Shown here piece after piece: positions 23,983 through 35,762 of a stretch of 64,000 nucleotides of DNA. The DNA is taken from NCBI RefSeq assembly GCF_036320965.1, contig NC_092234.1, forward strand, positions 29,196,434 to 29,260,433. The letters run 5' to 3'. This stretch comes from Panulirus ornatus (lineage: Eukaryota > Arthropoda > Malacostraca > Decapoda > Palinuridae). How positions within the stretch are numbered: position 1 is the first letter of the stretch; each line of letters begins with the position of its first letter. A program made the position numbers and the translations under genes. Under the pieces are notes generated by a model. The model saw nothing but the letters and a program-made list of their open reading frames with translations. It had not been told where the DNA came from and did not search any database.

Positions 23983-26402
23983 TGTTATTTATATTTATTT
24001 ATTTTGCTTTGTTGCTGTCTCCCGCATTAGCGAGGTAGCGCAAGGAAACAGACGAAAGAATGGCCCAACTCACCCACATACACATGTATATACATACACA
24101 TCCATACACACAAATATACATACCTATACATCTCAATGTACACATATATATATACACAGACATATACATATATACACATGTACATAATTCATGCTGTCTG
24201 CCTTTATTTATTCCCATTGCCACCTCACCACACATGGAATAACAACCCCCTCCCCCCTTATGTGTGCGAGGTAGCGCTAGGAAGAGACAACAAAGGCCCC
24301 ATTCGTTAACACTTAGTCTCTAGCTGTCATGTAATAATGCACCAAAACCATAGCTCCCTTTCCACATCCAGGCCCCACAGAACTTTCCATGGTTTACCCC
24401 AGACGCTTCACATGCCGTGGTTCAATCCATTGACAGCACGTCGACCTTGGTATACCACATCGTTCCAATTAACTCTATTCCTTGCACGCCTTTCATCCTC
24501 CTGCATGTTCAGGCCCCTATCACTCAAAATCTTTTTCACTCTATCTTTCCACCTCCAATTTGGTCTCCCACTTCTCCTCGTTCCCTCCACCTCTGACACA
24601 TATATCCTCTTGGTCAAACTTTCCTCACTCATTCTCTCCATGTGACCAAAGCATTTCAAAACACCCTCTTCTGCTCTCTCAACCACACTCTTTTTATTTC
24701 CACACATCTCTCTTACCCTTATATTACTTACTCAATCAAACCACCTCACACCTCATATTGTCCTCAAACATCTCATTTGCAGCACATCCACCCTCCTGCG
24801 CACAACTCTATCCATAGCCCACGCCTTGCAGCCATACAACATTATTGGAACCACTATTCCTTCCCGAGATAATGTTCTCGACTTCCAAACGTTCTTCAAG
24901 GCTCCCAGAATTTTAGCCCCCTCCCCCACCCTATGATTCACTTCCACTTCCATGGTTCCATCCGCTGCCAGATCCACTCCCAGATATCTAAAACACTACT
25001 TCCTCCAGTTTTTCTCCATTCAAACTTACCTCCCAATTGACTTGACCCTCAACCCTACTGTACCTAATAACCTTGCTCTTATTCACATTTACTCTTAACT
25101 TTCTTCTTTCACACACTTTACCAAACTCAGTCACAAGCTTCTGCAGTTTCTCACATGAATCAGCCACCAGCGCTGTATCATCAGCGAACAACAACTGACT
25201 CACCTCCCAAGCTCTCTCATCCACAACAGACTGCATACTTGCCCCTCTTTCCAAAACTCTTGCATTCACCTCCCAAACAACCCCATCCATAAACAAGTTA
25301 AACAACCATGGAGACATCACACACCCCTGCCGCAAACCTACATTCACTGAGAACCAATCACTTTCCTCTCATCCTACACGTACACATGCCTTACATCCTC
25401 GATAAAAACTTTTCACTGCTTCTAACAACTTGCCTCCCACACCATATATTCTTAATACCTTCCACAGAGCATCTCTATCAACTCTATCATATGCCTTCTC
25501 CAGATCCATAAATGCTACATACAAATCCATTTGCTTTTCTAAGTATTTCTCATACATTCTTCAAAGCAAACACCTGATCCACACATCCTCTACCACTTCT
25601 CAAACCACACTGCTCTTCCCCAATCTGATGCTCTGTCCATGCCTTCACCCTCTCAGTCAATACCCTCCCATATAATTTACCAGAAATACTGAACAAACTT
25701 ATACCTCTGTAATTTGAGCACTCACTCTTATCCCCTTTGCCTTTGTATAGTGGCACTATGCAAGCATTCTGCCAATCCTCAGGCACCTCACCATGAATCA
25801 TACATACATTGAATAACCTTACCAACCAGTCAACAATACAGTCACCCCCTTTTTTAATAAATTCCAGTGCAATACCATCCAAACCTGCTGCCTTGCCGGC
25901 TTTCATCTTCCGCAAAGCTTTTACTACCTCTCCTCTGTTTACCAAATCATTTTTCCTAACCCTCTCACTTTACACACCACCTCGACCAAAACACCCTATA
26001 TCTGCCACTCTATCATCAAATACATTCAACAAACCTTCAAAATACTCACTCCATCTCCTCACATCACCACTACTTATCACCTCCCCATTAGCCCCCTTCA
26101 CTGAAGTTCCCATTTGTTCCCTTGTCTTACGCACTTTATTTACCTCCTTCCAAAACATCTTTTTATTTTCCATAAAATTTAATGATACTCTCTCACCCCA
26201 ACTCTCATTTGCCCTCTTTTTCACCTCTTGCACCTTTCTCTTGACCTCCTTCTTCTTTCTTTTATACATCTCCCACTCATTTGCATTTTTTCCCTGCAAA
26301 AATTGTCCAAATGCCTCTCTCTTCTCTTTCACTAATAATCTTACTTCTTTGTCCCACCTCCCACGCTTCTCATGCCACAAGCATCTTCTGCGCATTTTAG
26401 AA
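23983..26402 (-). mobile_element. RTE-1 copy G, 5'-truncated
   Basis: Minus strand, from the T-rich (A tail) left edge and terminal hairpin (about 24018-24050) through the long 3' UTR, C-terminal region, RT with intact FADD box (near 25170-25185) and linker. It stops in the linker near 26402. Open pieces: 24408-24707, 24753-24977, 24988-25347, 25369-25557, 25550-25945 and 25970-26395. A 2-bp deletion near 24995-25002 (LEEV then a frameshift) recurs in copy K. Confidence 0.9.
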
Positions 26403-26482
26403 ACTAATTAAAAAATTTTAGGCACATAAAAAGTATACATCAGAGGATAGATACATTAATACTATTTCTTTGTCATTCATAT

Positions 26483-26590
26483 TTGCCATTTTCCACCGAG
26501 CCTCAGAGGGAATATTCTCACTTGGCTCCCTTCTCTGTTCACTCTTTTGGAAAATTAAAAATGAGAGGGGAGGCTTTCCAGTCCACATGA
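26483..26590 (-). mobile_element. Short RTE-1-derived element, old remnant
   Basis: The stretch around cctcagagggaatattctcacttgg and the following ctcttttggaaaatta...gagaggggagg match the middle and head of the short elements at 52.3, 56.1 and 58.1 kb, on the minus strand. The tail hairpin and extreme head are missing. Divergence is higher than in the 52-58 kb copies. Confidence 0.65.
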
Positions 26591-27049
26591 TGCACCAAAA
26601 GTGGCAGTCATTCTTTTCTGGTAGACTGAATGCAGTATTTAGAATACTACCTGGCTCTCCAAAATCTGTGCATGGAAGGATAACCAAATGTAAATTTTTT
26701 ATGCTAAAATCTATAAGTGTTTGATTGCTTGTATACTACACTCTTAACTAACAAAGAGTTCTAATATTTTTAGCACTTGAAATACCAGATGAGAACATTA
26801 AGCCCTGAAAAAGTAAATTACCCATATAAATCTTTTATTCGGTGTTTGGACTAAAAAAGTGATGTTTGAATAAAACACACTATATTAGGTGATAAGTAAA
26901 CTAGCCAATCAGAAATGTTTGAAAAATATCTAATTCAGTTGTGGTTGAGGTTGTTATAGATTTCATAAAGAAATGAGTTGAAGCAAGTTCTGGCAAATAA
27001 AATTTTCCCCCATTTCATAAGATAATCAGAGGTATATATCCTTGTTAGA
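26591..27049. other. Unique non-coding stretch
   Basis: AT-rich sequence with no frame longer than about 60 codons that resembles a protein and no recognisable repeat. It separates the short-element remnant from the 5' head of copy H. Confidence 0.4.
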
Positions 27050-30000
27050 AATCCCTGGGGATGGGGAGAAAGAATACTTCCCATGCATTCCTCACGTGTC
27101 GTAGAAGGTGACTAAAGGGGACAGGAGCGGGGGGGCTAGAAACCCTCCCCTCGTTGTATTTTAACTTTCTAAAAGGGGAAACAGAAGAAGGAGTCAAGCG
27201 GGGAGTGCTCATCCTCCTCGAAGGCTCAGATTGGGGTGTCTAAATGTGTGTGGATGTAACCAAGATGAGAAAAAAGGAGAGATAGGTAGTATGTTTGAGG
27301 AAAGGAACCTGGATGTTTTGGCTCCGAGTGAAACGAAGCTCAAGGGTAAAGGGGAAGAGTGGTTTGGGAATGTCTTGGGAGTAAAGTCAGGGGTTAGTGA
27401 GAGGACAAGAGCAAGGGAAGGAGTAGCACTACTCCTGAAACAGGAGTGGTGGAAGTATATGATAGAGTGTAAGAAAGTAAATTCTAGATTGATATGGGTA
27501 AAACTGAAAGTTGATGGAGAGAGATGGGTGATTATTGGTGCATATGCACCTGGGCATGAGAAGAAAGATCATGAGAGGCATTTTGGGAGCAGCTGAATGA
27601 GTGTGTTAGTGGTTTTGATGCACAAGACAGGGTTATAGTGATGGGTGATATGAATGGAAAGGTGAGTAATGTGGCAGTTGAGGGAATAATTGGTATACAT
27701 GGGGTGTTCAGTGTTGTAAATGGAAATAGTGAAGAGCTTGTAGATTTATGTGCTGAAAAAGGACTAGTGATTGGGAATACCTGGTTTAAAAAGCGAGATA
27801 TACATAAGTATACGTATGCAAGTAGGAGAGATGGCCAGAGAGCATTATTGGATTACGTGTTAATTGATAGGCGCGCGAATGAGAGACTTTTGGATGTTAA
27901 TGTGCTGAGAGGCACAACTGGAGGGATGTCTGATCATTATCTTGTGGAGGCGAAGGTGAAGATTTGTAGGGGTTTTCAGAAAAAAAGAGAGAATGTTGGC
28001 GTGAAGAGAGTGGTGAGAGTAAGTGAGCTTAGGAAGGAGACTTGTGTGAGGAAGTACCAGGAGAGACTGAGTACAGAATGGAAAAAGGTGAGAACAAAGG
28101 AGGTAAGGGGAGTGGGGGAGGAATGGGATATATTTAGGGAAGCAGTGATGGCTTGCGCAAAAGATGCTTGTGGCATGAGAAGCGTGGGAGGTGGGTTGAT
28201 TAGAAAGGGTAGTGAGTGGTGGGATGAAGAAGTAAGGTTATTAGTGAAAGAGAAGAGAGAGGCATTTGGACGATTTTTGCAGGGTAAAATGCAAATGAGT
28301 GGGAGATGTATAAAAGAAAGAGGCAGGGGGTCAAGAGTAAAGTGCAAGAGGTAAAAAAGAGGGCAAATGAGAGTTGGGGTGAGAGAGTATCATTAAATTT
28401 TAGGGAGAATAAAAAGATGTTTTGGAAGGAGGTAAATAAAGTGCATAAGACAAGGGAGCAAATGGGAACTTCAGTGAAGGGGGCAAATGGGGAGGTGATA
28501 ACAAGTAGTGGTGATGTGAGAAGGAGATGGAGCAAGTATTTTGAAGGTTTGTTGAATGTGTTTGATGATAGAGTGGCAGATATAGGGTGTTTTGGTAGAA
28601 GTGGTGTGCAAAGTGAGAGGGTTAGGGAAAATGATTTGGTAAACAGAGAAGAGGTAGTAAAAGCTTTGTGGAAGATGAAAGCCGGCAAGGCAGCAGGTTT
28701 GGATGGTATTGCAGTGGAATTTATTAAGAAAGGGGGTGACTGTATTGTTGACTGGTTGGTAAGGTTATTTAATGTATGTATGATTCATAGTGAGGTGCCT
28801 GAGGATTGGCAGAATGCTTGCATAGTGCCATTGTACAAAGGCAAAGGGGATAAGAGTGAGTGCTCAAATTACAGAGGTATAAGTTTGTTCAGTATTCCTG
28901 GTAAATTATATGGGAGGGTATTGATTGAGAGGGTGAAGGCATGTACAGAGCATCAGATTGGGGAAGAGCAGTGTGGTTTCAGAAGTGGTAGAGGATGTGT
29001 GGATCAGGTGTTTGCTTTGAAGAATGTATGCGAGAAATACTTAGAAAAGTAAATGGATTACTATGTAGCATTTATGGATCTGGAGAAGGCATATGATAGA
29101 GTTGATAGAGATGCTCTGTGGAAGGTATTAAGAATATATGGTGTGGGAGGCAAGTTGTTAGAAGCAGTGAAAGTTTTTTTTGAGGATGTAAGGCATGTGT
29201 ACGTGTAGGAAGAGAGGAAAGTGATTGGTTCTCAGTGAATGTAGGTTTGTGGCAGGGGTGTGTGATGTCTCCATGGTTGTTTAATTTGTTTATGGATGGG
29301 GTTTTTAGGGAGGTGACTGCAAGAGTTTTGCTAAGAGGGGCAAGTATGCAGTCTGTTGTGGATGAGAGAGCTTGGGAGGTGAGTCAGTTGTTGTTCGCTG
29401 ATGATACAGCGCTGGTGGCTGATTCATGTGAGAAGCTGGTGACTGAGTTTGGTAAAGTGTGTGAAAGAAGAAAGTTGAGAGTAAATGTGAATAAGAGCAA
29501 GGTTATTAGGTACAGTAGGGTTGAGGGTCAAGTCAATTGGGAGGCAAGTTTGAATGGAGAAAAACTGGAGGAAGTAAAGTGTTTTAGATATCTGGGAGTG
29601 GATCTGGCAGCGGATGGAACCATGGAAGCGGAAGTGAATCATAGGGTGGGGGAGGGGGCGAAAATTCTGGTAGCCTTGAAGAATGTTTGGAAGTCGAGAA
29701 CATTATCTCGGAAAGCAAAAATGGGTATGTTTGAAGGAATAGTGGTTCCAATAATGTGTATGGTTGCAAGGCGTGGGCTATGGATAGAGTTGTGCGCAGG
29801 AGGGTGGATGTGCTGGAAATGAGATGTTTGAGGACAATATGTCGTATGAGGTGGTTTGATCGAGTATGTAATGTAAGGGTAAGAGAGATGTGTGGAAATA
29901 AAAAGAGTATGGTTGAGAGAGCAGAAGAGGGTGTTTTGAAATGGTTTGGTCACATGGAGAGAATGAGTGTGGAAAGATTGACCAAGAGGATATATATGTC

Positions 30001-30620
30001 AGAGGTGGAGGGAACGAGAAGTGGAAGACCAAATTGGAGGTGGAAAGATGGAGTGAAAAAGATTTTGAGTGATCGGGGCCTGAACGTGCAGGAGGGTGAA
30101 AGGAGTGCAAGGAATAGAGTGAATTGGAACGATGTGGTATACCGGGGTTGACGTGCTGTCAATGGATTGAACCAGGGCATGTGAAGCGTCTGGGGTAAAC
30201 CATGGAAAGTTCTGTGGGGCCTGGATGTGGAAAGGGAGCTGTGGTTTCGGTGCATTATTACATGACAGCTAGAGACTGAATGTGAATGAATGGGGCCTCT
30301 GTTGTCTTTTCCTAGCGCTACCTCGCACACATGAGGGGGAAGGGGGTTGTTATTCCAAGTGTGGCGAGGTGGCGATGGGAATAAATAAAGGCAGACAGTA
30401 TGAATTATGTACATGTGTATATATGTATATGTCTGTGTGTGTGTATATATGTATACATTGAGATGTATAGGTATGTATATTTGTGTGGGTGGATGTGTAT
30501 GTATATACATGTGTATGTGGTTGGGTTGGGCCATTCTTTCATCTGTTTCCTTGCACTACCTCACTAACGCGGGAGACAACGACACAGCAAAACAAAATAA
30601 GAAATGCGAATGAATAAATA
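27050..30620 (+). mobile_element. RTE-1 copy H, full-length reference copy
   Basis: Best complete example of the family, about 3.57 kb: 5' head starting tccctgggga (27052), about 175 bp of 5' UTR, endonuclease, linker, RT, C-terminal region, long 3' UTR (about 30150-30570), terminal hairpin and AT-rich tail. RTE elements carry a single polyprotein that nicks chromosomal DNA and copies its own RNA onto the nick (target-primed reverse transcription). No separate ORF1 is visible, as usual for RTE. Several frameshifts and one stop inactivate it. No clear target duplication was found. Confidence 0.92.
27225..30151 (+). pseudogene. RTE-1 endonuclease-reverse transcriptase polyprotein, disrupted
   Basis: Order of domains: AP endonuclease (LNVCGCN near 27235; SETKL, catalytic Glu, near 27328; YAPGH; MGDMNGKVSN near 27640, DLNAK in sisters; LDYVLIDRR; SDHYLV near 27935), basic coiled linker (28200-28470), RT ([10 protein letters not shown] 28676; motif A AFMDLEKAYDRVD near 29070-29110; QGCVMSPWLFNLFMDG near 29250; FADD near 29395) and C-terminal tail (KWFGHMERM near 29940, GRPNWRWKDGVKK). 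Disruptions: frameshifts near 27580 and 28290, stop at 29050-29052, frameshifts near 29175 and 29755. No in-frame ATG lies upstream of the endonuclease start. The endonuclease is the type often mislabelled craniofacial development protein 2. Confidence 0.88.
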
Positions 30621-30863
30621 ACGCTGGTCAACAAAGATGTTGTACCATGGAAAAAAAAAAGTTTCATATGTTTCTGTATCACCCATTGTTTTTTGTTTTA
30701 GCATATTCTCATATTATGAACTGTATGCACATACCAGTGCTCTATGGTGCATTTGAAAACAAAAGTTTAATGAACACAGCTATTTTCATCGTTTGTGAAG
30801 TGCAATAGCTTCTTTTTGAAAATACAAGCCTAAATATATGAGTCGTGAGGGGCCTGCAAAAAC

Positions 30864-32994
30864 ATGACTGGAAATGTTGGGACACTCAAGCAGTGCCCAC
30901 TCTTGCTACATCTGCTGAGAATTGACATTCACATCACTAAAAATTCTTTCACACCCCTCATTAAAAAGTACTTTGAGCAAGTAGGGGACAATATGGATCC
31001 AACACTTGAAGCAAGCAGTTCCTCAAGTGAACCACATTTGCAGAGTCAAGATCTTAATGATCTCATCCGCAATTTAAATTTGTCTAAGAAGGAAGCTGAA
31101 CCTTTGGGTTCCACATTAAAGGGCTGGAACCTTCTCCAGAATGAAACTAAAGTTTGTTCTTATCGTGGCTGCCATGTCATTTCCAAAAATTGTTTTCCCA
31201 TGAAGATGGTCTGGTGTTTTGCAATGGTGTTCACACTTATGAAAGCACTTGGCCACAAATGTAATGGAGGAACGGTTCTACTCCACAATGGAAATAGATT
31301 CGCTTCCATTCCTCTGGCTCATGCAGCTGACATGAAGGAAGCATATGATAACATGAAGCTTCTTTTGGAAAAAATAAAGTATGGGGACTTTAAGTGGAAT
31401 GCATGTGGTGACCTAAAGACTGTGGCACTTTTATACTCACTGTAACTTGGTTACACAAAGTTCTGTCGTTTCCTCTCTGAGTGGAACAGCTGAGGCAAGA
31501 AAAATCATTATGTAAAGAAAGTGTGGCCAAAATGAACATCCCTGACTCTACTGAAGAAGAAAGTCATCAATCCTCCTCTTGTTAATCCTGAGAAAATTTA
31601 CCTACCTCCTTTGCACCATAAGCTCGGTTGATGAAGAACTTCATCAAAGGTATGGATAAAACTGGCCATGGATTTACATATTTGAGGAATAAATTCCCCA
31701 GAATCAGTGATGCAAAAATCAAAGAAGGTATTTTCGTAGGACTAGAGATCAGGGAACTGCTTCAAGATGAAAAGATGAATAAAGAGCTAAATGAAGTTGA
31801 AAAAAACTGCTTGGCTGTCATTTGAGAGTTTGCAAAGATATTTTAGGAAATTTAGGGAAGATAGAGTTGTGCGCAGGAGGGTGGATGTGCTGGAAATGAG
31901 ATGTTTGAGGACAATATGTGGTGTGAGGTGGTTTGATCGAGTAAGTAATGTAAGGGTAAGAGAGATGTGTGAAAATAAAAAGAGTGTGGTTGAGAGAGCA
32001 GAAGAGGGTGTTTTGAAATGGTTTGGTCACATGGAGAGAATGTGTGTGGAAAGATTGACCAAGAGGATATATATGTCAGAGGTGGAGGGAATGAGGAGAA
32101 GTGGGAGACCAAATTGGAGGTGGAAAGATGGAGTGAAAAAGATTTTGAGTGATCGGGGCCTGAACATGCAGGAGGGTGAAAGGCGTGCAAGGAATAGAAG
32201 AGTGAACCAAGGTCGACGTGCCGTCAATGGATTGAACCAGGGCATGTGAAGTGTCTGGGATAAACCATGGAAAGTTCTGTGGGGCCTGGATGTGGAAAGG
32301 GAGCTGTGGTTTTGGTGCATTATTACATGACAGCTAGAGACTGAGTGTGAACGAATGGGGCCTTTGTTGTCTTTTTCCTAGCGCTACCTCACACACATGA
32401 GGGGGGAGGGGGTTGTTATTCCATGTGTGGTGAGGTGGCGATGGGAATAAATAAAGGCAAACAGTATGAATTATGTAAATGTGTATATATGTATATGTCT
32501 GTGTGTGTATATATATGTGTACATTGAGATATATAGGCATTTATATTTGCGTGTGTGGACATGTATGTATATACATGTGTATGTGGGTGGGTTGGGCCAT
32601 TCTTTTGTCTTTTTCCTTGCGCTACCTCGCTAACGCAGGAGACAGCAACAAAGCAAAATAAATAAAAATAAATAAATAAATTTTAGGGAATTACAGATTA
32701 CAATACTACTGTGATGTTGTAAAAGATCTATTGACTTCATATAAAGCTCCAGGGTGCAATACGAGTCTAAAAATTCACTTTTTGAACTCTCACTTAGACT
32801 TTTTCCTGGAAAATCTTATGGAATTTGATGATGAGTACAGCAAAAGATTTCACCAGGGCATTTTGGATATGGAAAATCAATACCAAGGAAAGTGGAGCCC
32901 CTCAATGTTGGCAGATTACTGCTGGACACTAAGGAGGGATATTCATGAGGCCAAATACAGGTTGTACCTCTTTAATCTGGCAACACTATGAACT
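30864..32994 (+). pseudogene. Uncharacterised arthropod multi-copy protein family, broken and split by an RTE-1 insertion
   Basis: An open 193-codon stretch (30864-31445) includes LNDLIRNLNLSKKEAEPLGS, LLHNGNRFASIPLAHA and YGDFKWNACGDLK. It is followed after stops by LPPLHHKLG...MKNFIKGMDKTGHGF...LRNKFPRISDAKIKEGIFVG (about 31600-31825) and, beyond RTE-1 copy I, by LKIHFLNSHLDFF...RFHQGI...YQGKWSPSMLADYCWTLRRDI (32731-32991). I recognise this block order from many arthropod proteins annotated only as uncharacterised; its high copy number suggests a transposon. The family's N-terminal Cys-rich region is absent. Stops near 31443 and 31490 and the insertion make it a pseudogene. Function is unknown to me. 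Confidence 0.7.
31860..32681 (+). mobile_element. RTE-1 copy I, 3'-end insertion with target duplication
   Basis: Plus-strand RTE-1 starting in the C-terminal coding region (DRVVRRRVDVLEMRC) and running through the long 3' UTR and terminal hairpin (about 32618-32650) to an AAAT-type tail. TTTAGGGAA flanks it (31851-31859 and 32682-32690). The host frame of the uncharacterised gene resumes right after the second copy. The 31791-32249 reading frame fuses host codons to RTE-1 codons by chance. Confidence 0.88.
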
Positions 32995-32999
32995 GACCA

Positions 33000-33300
33000 T
33001 TACCAGACTATATATAATGCTGGAAAACAGAAATTGATCTCTTTAAAGGCCCTTGGATGAACACACTTACCAGTTACATCAGCTTGGTTTTGTGTGTTCC
33101 TGCAGCATTGCTTCAGCCAAGAACTGTTACCCTGCCTTTGGAGTCCTTGCCCCAGATGGAGAATCCTCAGTATCTTGGGCAAGGGTTTTTGTGGCATATG
33201 ATGCCAATACAGGGCGGATTCTTCATCATTATACACTTGTTTTGGTGCTCTAAGAAATCAACAGGATTGTTAATTACCTTGGCTGTAGTGTAAACAGATT
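33000..33300 (-). pseudogene. pogo/Tigger-like DNA transposase fragment
   Basis: On the minus strand, (V)YNDEESALYWHHMPQK near 33236-33190 matches the YNADE(T/S)GL(F/Y)W..MP.K block of pogo/Tigger/jerky-type DDE transposases. After frameshifts come RVTVLG*SNAAGTHK (the RVT...CN..G.HK block) and GKCVHPRAFK. Only this middle part of the DDE domain is present. It lies directly beside the 3' end of the uncharacterised family gene, in opposite orientation. Confidence 0.65.
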
Positions 33301-34864
33301 TTGGCATCTTAGCACTGCTAACAATGCCATCCTAGTAGCATACCCACAAACTAATGGCAGCAGATTCAAATTGTGCTGGACCATGGGAGTTTCTGGACCA
33401 CAGAGTGCAGAATTAGAGATGCACAACCTGTATAGGCAAAAATGTAACACCTACATTTTAGAGGTATGTTATTCAAGTGTAAACCAAGCCTTATTCATGA
33501 ATGAGTAATATACATTTATTGTAAAATTTAATTGCTCTGTCACTTAAAAACCATGCCTGATAGAAAAATTCTAAAAACAGATTCGAATTTATCATAAAAA
33601 CTATAAGGCCCATTTATTTTAGTTCATGGGACAAAAAGAGTTAAAATTTAGTTGATCAGTGTAATATTTTCATCAAGTTGGAGGAATATTATAGCTTTTA
33701 TAGTATACTGGTTGCCCTTGGGAAACCACAGAGACTAGATATAACACAGTTGTTGCTCACTATGTTTGTGTGTGTGTGTTTAAGGGTGGGAGGTGCTAGA
33801 ATTGCCTTCATAAAGTTTTAGACACCTTTACACCATATGTATCTCTTTTATCACACCCAGAAGTCAGTAACTGTGTGATGGCTAGGAATGCCTCCATTTG
33901 TCATTATAAGTAAAAAAATTAATTGTTCAATTACCATGGTCTTCCTTAACTTTTAAGGATGTTCCAGTGTTAAATATGATATATTAGATGTTGGAAAATT
34001 AGCAAAAGTTGAAATACGATTCACATTTCCCCCAGCTGTGTTTGTTGTTGCACTTGTGCATATGTTTTCTTTAAACACTTATGAAGATGCAGCTAGGTTT
34101 CACTTGTGCATTTTAAGGATAGGTAGAGTATGCTGCCCTATCCTGGTCCATGACCAGGGAATGGGAGTCATCTCAGGCCTTGGTACTACATTTAATTTTC
34201 TAGCCCATTAGTTATCTTTAACATTATCACTGCACAATGCCCTCTCCCTATAACCTTCCCCATTCATTACCTAACATTTTCCTCTTGTCAGAATATTCCC
34301 AATCATTTCTCCTTGTTTTCAGTTTGATTGCCATTTTAATATTGCTCAATTTTCTTTTTACTAATGAGGCCTTTAATGAGTCATTACACTTGTACTTCAA
34401 GACATTTTCCTTGAATTAACATGGTCAGAACTATGGAAATAATTGTGATGGAGAAGGTGTTCTTAAGAAAAAATAAAGAGTAATTGAAGTAAATGAAATA
34501 CAGAAGTGTGTAGAAAATTTGGACATTTTCTGGAAGAGTAGCGATTAAATAATTTCATATGTTTCAGAAAATTTAATTCCTAGGGTAAAATTCATGCCTA
34601 ACCCTGAGACGTAATTATATGTTTGGTATCAATAGGTGATGAAAAAGGGTAAAGGTTTGATATATTGTAATGCTACAAAATGATTTGTATAAGGGTAAAG
34701 GTTTGATATATTGTAATGCTACAAAATGATATGTATAATCAGTGTTACATGAAACTAGTATTTCTTTGCTTTTGATTATTACTTCCAAGTGAGCTTTATA
34801 TATTAGATGAGAGTAACTTAAATTGTTTTGCTATCCTATGGTTTTAATATCCTGTTTCTTCTAT
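33301..34864. other. Unique non-coding stretch, one small tandem repeat
   Basis: AT-rich sequence with no convincing frame. It contains a 46-bp tandem duplication (34645-34690 and 34691-34736, differing at one or two bases) and a short GT run near 33767. No recognised mobile element. Confidence 0.4.
34645..34736. repeat. 46-bp tandem duplication
   Basis: Two consecutive copies of a unit starting aagggtaaaggtttgata, offset 46 bp, nearly identical. Confidence 0.9.
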
Positions 34865-35700
34865 CCTGTAGTCCACATATCTCATCTGTCTCTCTGACAT
34901 GCATTCCCCCTGGGAACTCCCATAAATTGGTGGCCACAGCAAAAGTCTCCACTTATCCTTGCCCTTACATGCCTCCCTCACATACACCTTTCTATGCATT
35001 CTTCCTCCATTCCTCTCCCTTGAGAATTCTTCCACTCTATTTGCCCATGTCACAGGTGGTCTTTCTCACCAACCCCTTTAATTGTACTATCATACACTGT
35101 AAACTCCCAGTCATGCATTCTTTCCATGTGCCAAAACCACCTCAAAGTATTACGTTTCACTCACTCTACCACTCCACAGTTCATTCCCTTTGCATTCTGT
35201 CACACTACATCTCTCATACACCCCTTCATTCCATCTAGTCTTGCCACATAATCTTCTCAAATAGCTTTTTAGCAGCCTGCTTTCTTGACTTCTGTGATTC
35301 ATTCCATGTCCATGTTTCAGCTGCATACATCAGGGTTAGGAGGACTATGCTGTCCCTTTATCGTCTCCTCACTTCCATACATACACCTCAACCCTTCATT
35401 ATTCTGTTAAGGGACCCAGTGACTCGTCTACCCTGTACTGCTCATGCCCTCATCTCTCCTTCCATATGACCAAATTTATCCATGACATCTCTTAAATACT
35501 TAAATTCTTTCACCTCTTCCAGTCTTTTTACCCCATATTCAAAGCACAGTATAGTGTACTTTCTTCTTTCTCTGTATATGGTTTTACAAAGTTTATACTT
35601 TCACTATTTCTTTTCAAACACCAGTGCTTTTACTTGCAATTACCTTCAATCACCTTCGCTTAAATGTCATAAAACACACTTGCAACTCCTCTTCACTGGG
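34865..35700 (-). mobile_element. RTE-2 copy c, 3' portion
   Basis: Minus strand. The left edge carries the RTE-2 3' end (the reverse complement of GGGAGTTCCC and GGCCAC-type motifs, 34910-34940, next to a gata-like tail). To the right lie the C-terminal coding region (reverse of the AAETW motif near 35320) and the late RT region. No open frame of note survives. Confidence 0.72.
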
Positions 35701-35762
35701 ACTTTTTAGCCTTTTTAGACAATTGTGGAGCCTAGTGGCCTTTGGGAACACTGTGCTCGAGT

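Noticed and set aside
31791..32249. 152-codon frame joining host-family residues to RTE-1 C-terminus
   Set aside because: The junction coincides with the target duplication; the fusion is accidental.
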